DNA of 64,000 nucleotides, from positions 124,001-188,000 of the forward strand of contig VWND01000075.1 in assembly GCA_009599575.1 (NCBI GenBank). Direction: 5' to 3'. Of this stretch, positions 60,941 through 64,000 are shown piece by piece (within the stretch, counting starts at the first letter, position 1; every line of letters begins with the position of its first letter). Position numbers and translations under genes: made by a program. This stretch comes from Blumeriella jaapii (taxonomy: Eukaryota > Ascomycota > Leotiomycetes > Helotiales > Drepanopezizaceae). A model generated the notes under the pieces. It was not told the origin of the DNA, ran no database searches, and was given only the letters and a program-made list of their open reading frames with translations.

Positions 60941-61379
60941 TTACCCCTTTTTTTAGGCTTTTGGTCCTTAAAAACGATTGATTTCTTTATGCGTATGGCG
61001 TGCGTTACGCCTTCGAAATAACGTGCGGTTTTTTCCGCTTTCGGTCGTGAATTATAACTGTTTTTTCCGCTTTTGGTCGTGAATTATAGCTGTTTTGCTG
61101 TTTTGTTTTTTTTGTTTTCGATAACGCTCGTATTTTCGTTGAAAAGGCTTTTTTTTTTAAAATGGCCGCCATTTTCCTGCTTAACTTTTTTTTTTTTTTT
61201 TTATTTTTATTTTCTTATTAGCTTTTTTTTATTTTAATTAATTGCTTTTCGCCGCGTTCGCCGCGAACTCTTAAAATACCCTTAACTTTTATTTGCCTTC
61301 GGTGCGCCCGTTTGATTTTACGCGAAAACATTATAACGGACTTTTTGCTCTTTTGCGTTTTCGAGCTTCCCAGCGTAAA

Positions 61380-62049
61380 ATGCAATCGCTACAAAGCTTC
61401 GCATACTCAGTGCTTTCCTATAAATCCTCTAAACTTTTATTCGAACTCGCTTCTAATTAGCTACAGGTTTCTGCCGCACGCGCCACCGAGGCGCAAACTT
61501 TTTTCGCAAATCTTAACGATTTTATAAATCGTTTCGATACTGCTATCGCCGCTGCCGCCTTTTCTTCTTCTGCTGCCGAAGCTAAAGCTTTTGTTAAGAT
61601 TTTTATCGACCTTATTATCTACAACGCTTATATAAATCGTTCAAAAAGAAATAACGCTTCGGCTTTTATAATAGTCGAAGATCGTGCGAATCGCGCCGCG
61701 GCTCGGGCTGCCGCTGCTGCTGCTGCGCTCGTTTCTGCCGGTTTGGCGGCTGCTGCTGTTTTAGAGGCCTTGGCTGCGCCGGCCCTCCTATCTAACGACG
61801 CCAATATAAAACGTATTTTTCGACGTTTCGAAAACGTCGCTCGAATCTATTCTGACCAGTTGGGTCAAATTCTGAATTCCCACGAGCATATCGTAGCTGC
61901 AATTCAGGATTCGACTACGGCTATCGTAGGAGCCTTGATTGGGATGAGTCGAATACTCTGCGAATTCGTTTGGTACTAATTCCTTTTAGCCTGCCGCTGC
62001 TCCTGAGTCTGAAGGAGATGGCGATAACGATGAAAATGAATTGGCTTAG
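61380..62049 (+). pseudogene. Alanine-rich spliced ORF of unknown family, broken by an in-frame TAG
   Basis: Reading from the ATG at 61380, one frame stays open to 61925 except for TAG at 61458-61460. A 64-bp intron follows (61926..61989, weak GTAGGA donor, perfect TACTAAT branch, TTTTAG acceptor), then an acidic 19-residue end (PAAAPESEGDGD...) with a stop at 62047. The product would be about 200 aa: alanine-rich helices (ANRAAARAAAAAAALVSAG), then IKRIFRRFENVARIYSDQL and SHEHIVAAIQDSTTAI. CAG to TAG is the canonical RIP change, so the gene was probably inactivated by RIP. It lies on the strand opposite to the neighbouring pol remnant. I cannot assign it to a host gene or to an element ORF. 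Confidence 0.6.
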
Positions 62050-62084
62050 CGGCGGTTCTGGAGTTTTCTAGGTGTTTTTGTTTT

Positions 62085-64000
62085 TTTTTCCTTGCTCCTG
62101 CGGCGCGTATTCGTTATTGCTCCGTTGCTATCACCTGTCGTATTTTTCAAGTATTTTTTTACAATTTCTTTTGCGTTCGTAAAATGGTTTTCTGGCTTCC
62201 AAAAATCTTCGCTTAATAAATAGCCTTTTTATCGCACCAAATAATATCGGCCCTTTTTTGTATTTTTGTAAGCTTGTATTAATTTAATCTCGTATTCTTC
62301 GGGTTTTTGAAATTTTATTATATTATTTTTCGGCTCGGTGTCGTCCCGACCCTGCCAAGGTTTTAATAGAAAAACGTGGAAAATATCGTAAATACAATAT
62401 TAAAAAAAAAGCTCGAATTGGTAAGCTTGGCCGTGCTCGTATATAATTCGCTTGATTTTAAAAAGCCTTAAATATTTATCTAAAAGCTTTCGAAAAGGTC
62501 GCAGCTGTCGAAGGTTTTTGATCGATAATAATATTTTATCGTTTATTTGAAATTTAATCTTTTTGTATTTAGCGTCGTAAAACCTTTTATAATTCGCGTT
62601 AGCTTTTTTTAGCTTTTTACTAAATATTTCTTTTTTTTTTTGCAATATTTTAATTCGTTTTTCCGCTGACGGTACTCCTTTTTTTACGACGTCGTTTTCG
62701 ACGTTGCTGCCAAGTTTTGGATAAAAGCCGTATAACATGCGAAAAAAAATAGAACCCGTAAAGGCGTGTATCGAATTGTTATACGTAAACTCGGCTAAAG
62801 CAAGTTTCGTAGCCCAATCGTTTTGTCGATAATCGCAATACGTGCGAAAATAAAATTCTAAAACTTAATTTTAACGTTCCGTTTGGCCATCGATCTGAAA
62901 ATGAAAAGCGATGCTTAATCGACGTCGTATTTGTAAGTGGAATATTACTGAAAATTAAAATTTATTAGTAAAAACTAACCTTCTGTTTGTAATAATTCTT
63001 TTAAAGCAGCTAAAATTTTTGTAAACGTGCTATATGAATATTTCAGCTAAATCTGGGGCTGAAATCGTTTTTTATGTCGATATATATTTCGACAGCTTCG
63101 TATATCGGTTTATTATAACGAATATAAAATCGTAAACACAACCTCGTTTTTTACTAAAAGGTAGATTCGTAATAAAGTTTATGATTATTTTTTTCCAAGG
63201 TTTCGTAAAGGTCGAAAAGAGGGCTAACTCGCCATAGGGTCGATGCTTTCTAGGCTTGCTTTTTTGGCACTTTCCATACGTATTAACGTAACGCTTTACG
63301 TCGCTTCGTAAGCCAGGCCAGAAATACTTTTTTTCGACCAGTTTTAGCGTTCGCCGAAAGCCCCAGTGGCCGGCTGTAAGGATTGAAAGGCAGGGAAACA
63401 CTAGTTCAGACAATAGAGCTCAGATAAGGTTGGGTTGATAGTCAGACTGATCTCTACCTTCTACATCTCTAGTAGAAGGCGTGTATAAGTACAAAAGGAG
63501 GGGTGGAGCCCTCGAGAAGAGTATTTCCCAGGAAACCAGGCGAACCCCATTTAGTATGCTTCTCCAGCCCCCATCCCGACCTCTTCTCATCCTTCTCAAT
63601 ATAACCCTAATAACTGGTTCCTTAGCAATCACTCCCATAGAGTGTTTTACCTAAATGTCATCTCCAGCCCCCACAGTACTATCCGGCCCCCACGACCTAT
63701 CCGCAGAGAGTGCTATTCGAGGGTTGGTAGGAGGCAGAGGGTCTTGGCGGATCACCTGACTCATACACGTGATGTTGGTTCCTGACACCGGCGGTCGGAT
63801 CGTTGTAATTAATTTTTAATATCTCGTTTTTAATAGCGCTTTTATTCGGAATATACGTACGTCTTTTGTAACGTAGTAATTTATTTTGGCCTATACGCCA
63901 GTGTTTTTCGGACCCGGCTCGACTGCTTTGCGAGGCCGATTCGTACGTTTTTTGTAATACAAAAAAATCAGATTTTTGCAACTCAAAAATAGTTTTGTGA
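62085..64000 (-). mobile_element. Degenerate Ty3/gypsy chromovirus pol (integrase and chromodomain), interrupted
   Basis: On the - strand the order from 64000 downward is: residues ending NYNDPTAG (to 63788), the solo LTR insertion, then HWGFRRTLKLVEKKYFWPGL with the integrase zinc-binding histidine/cysteine pattern (63370-63230), the integrase core start, the C-terminal strand-rich domain (KFQINDKILLSIKNL, about 62740-62400), and a chromodomain (GRYYLVR-stop-KGY, about 62380-62100). Core aspartates are replaced by asparagine (IIINFITNLP, VIINRYTKL), and a tryptophan codon has become a stop; both are G-to-A changes on the coding strand, as RIP produces. The element is inactive. Reverse transcriptase would lie beyond the window edge. 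Confidence 0.85.
63375..63787 (+). repeat. Solo LTR (413 bp) inserted in the chromovirus pol, with 5-bp target duplication
   Basis: Starts TGTAAGG and ends CTGACA. It is flanked on both sides by CCGGC (63370-63374 and 63788-63792), the target-site duplication expected from integrase. Removing it rejoins the host pol frame at DPTAG/HWGF. It shows little RIP, so it is younger than the pol it sits in and younger or better preserved than the copy at 60528. The TATA-like GTATAAGTAC is near 63480. Confidence 0.88.

Noticed and set aside
60528..63787. Reading both LTRs as the two ends of one 3.2-kb retrotransposon.
   Set aside because: The right LTR has its own CCGGC target duplication and interrupts an older pol frame that continues beyond it. 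The internal pol also runs on the strand opposite to the LTR direction.

Overview
The window comes from a filamentous ascomycete (Pezizomycotina). The evidence is short 44-102 bp spliceosomal introns with GTRNGT donors, CTAAC/CTGAC branch sites and CAG/TAG acceptors, an AA9 cellulose monooxygenase, a FluG-type amidohydrolase/glutamine synthetase fusion, an A-T-R NRPS-like reductase, a Cln-type G1 cyclin, and transposon copies scarred by C-to-T and G-to-A changes typical of repeat-induced point mutation (RIP). I cannot fix the class or species from sequence alone.

Layout. 1-2344 (-): 5' part of an NRPS-like carboxylate reductase that leaves the window. 5388-6379 (+): secreted AA9 LPMO. 7906-8628 (+): small cysteine-rich protein. 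8770-9203: 3' end of a LINE-like element with a 150-bp TAC tail. 10422-18617 (-): one five-exon gene for a giant (about 2,660 aa) protein of unknown function built from degenerate helical repeats. 20153-21405 (-): G1/S cyclin. 21406-31241: gene-poor stretch full of microsatellites, minisatellites and GTAC-type palindromes. 31242-32499 (-): Myb/SANT-like protein. 34175-35561 (-): NUP-family purine nucleoside permease, frameshifted. 37801-40063 (-): Iks1-like protein kinase with C-terminal membrane segments. 42017-42415 (+): MFS transporter remnant. 42684-44420 (-): cytochrome P450, frameshifted. 48343-49917 (+): single-pass membrane protein, frameshifted. 51988-54696 (+): FluG-like protein. 55416-57934 (-): patatin-like lipase (Tgl3/4/5 type), frameshifted near its C terminus. 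59402-64000: transposon graveyard with LINE 3' ends, a degenerate chromovirus pol, a solo LTR with a 5-bp target duplication, a second RIP-mutated LTR, and a broken spliced alanine-rich ORF.

How things fit together. Most genes are ordinary fungal housekeeping, developmental or secreted functions, and they do not form an obvious operon-like or biosynthetic cluster. The P450 and the MFS remnant next to it could be the remains of a small metabolic locus. Five otherwise well-formed genes each need exactly one extra base to restore a longer conserved-looking frame, mostly in short homopolymers. That pattern looks more like assembly indels than five independent pseudogenes. The most novel coding content is the giant repeat protein.
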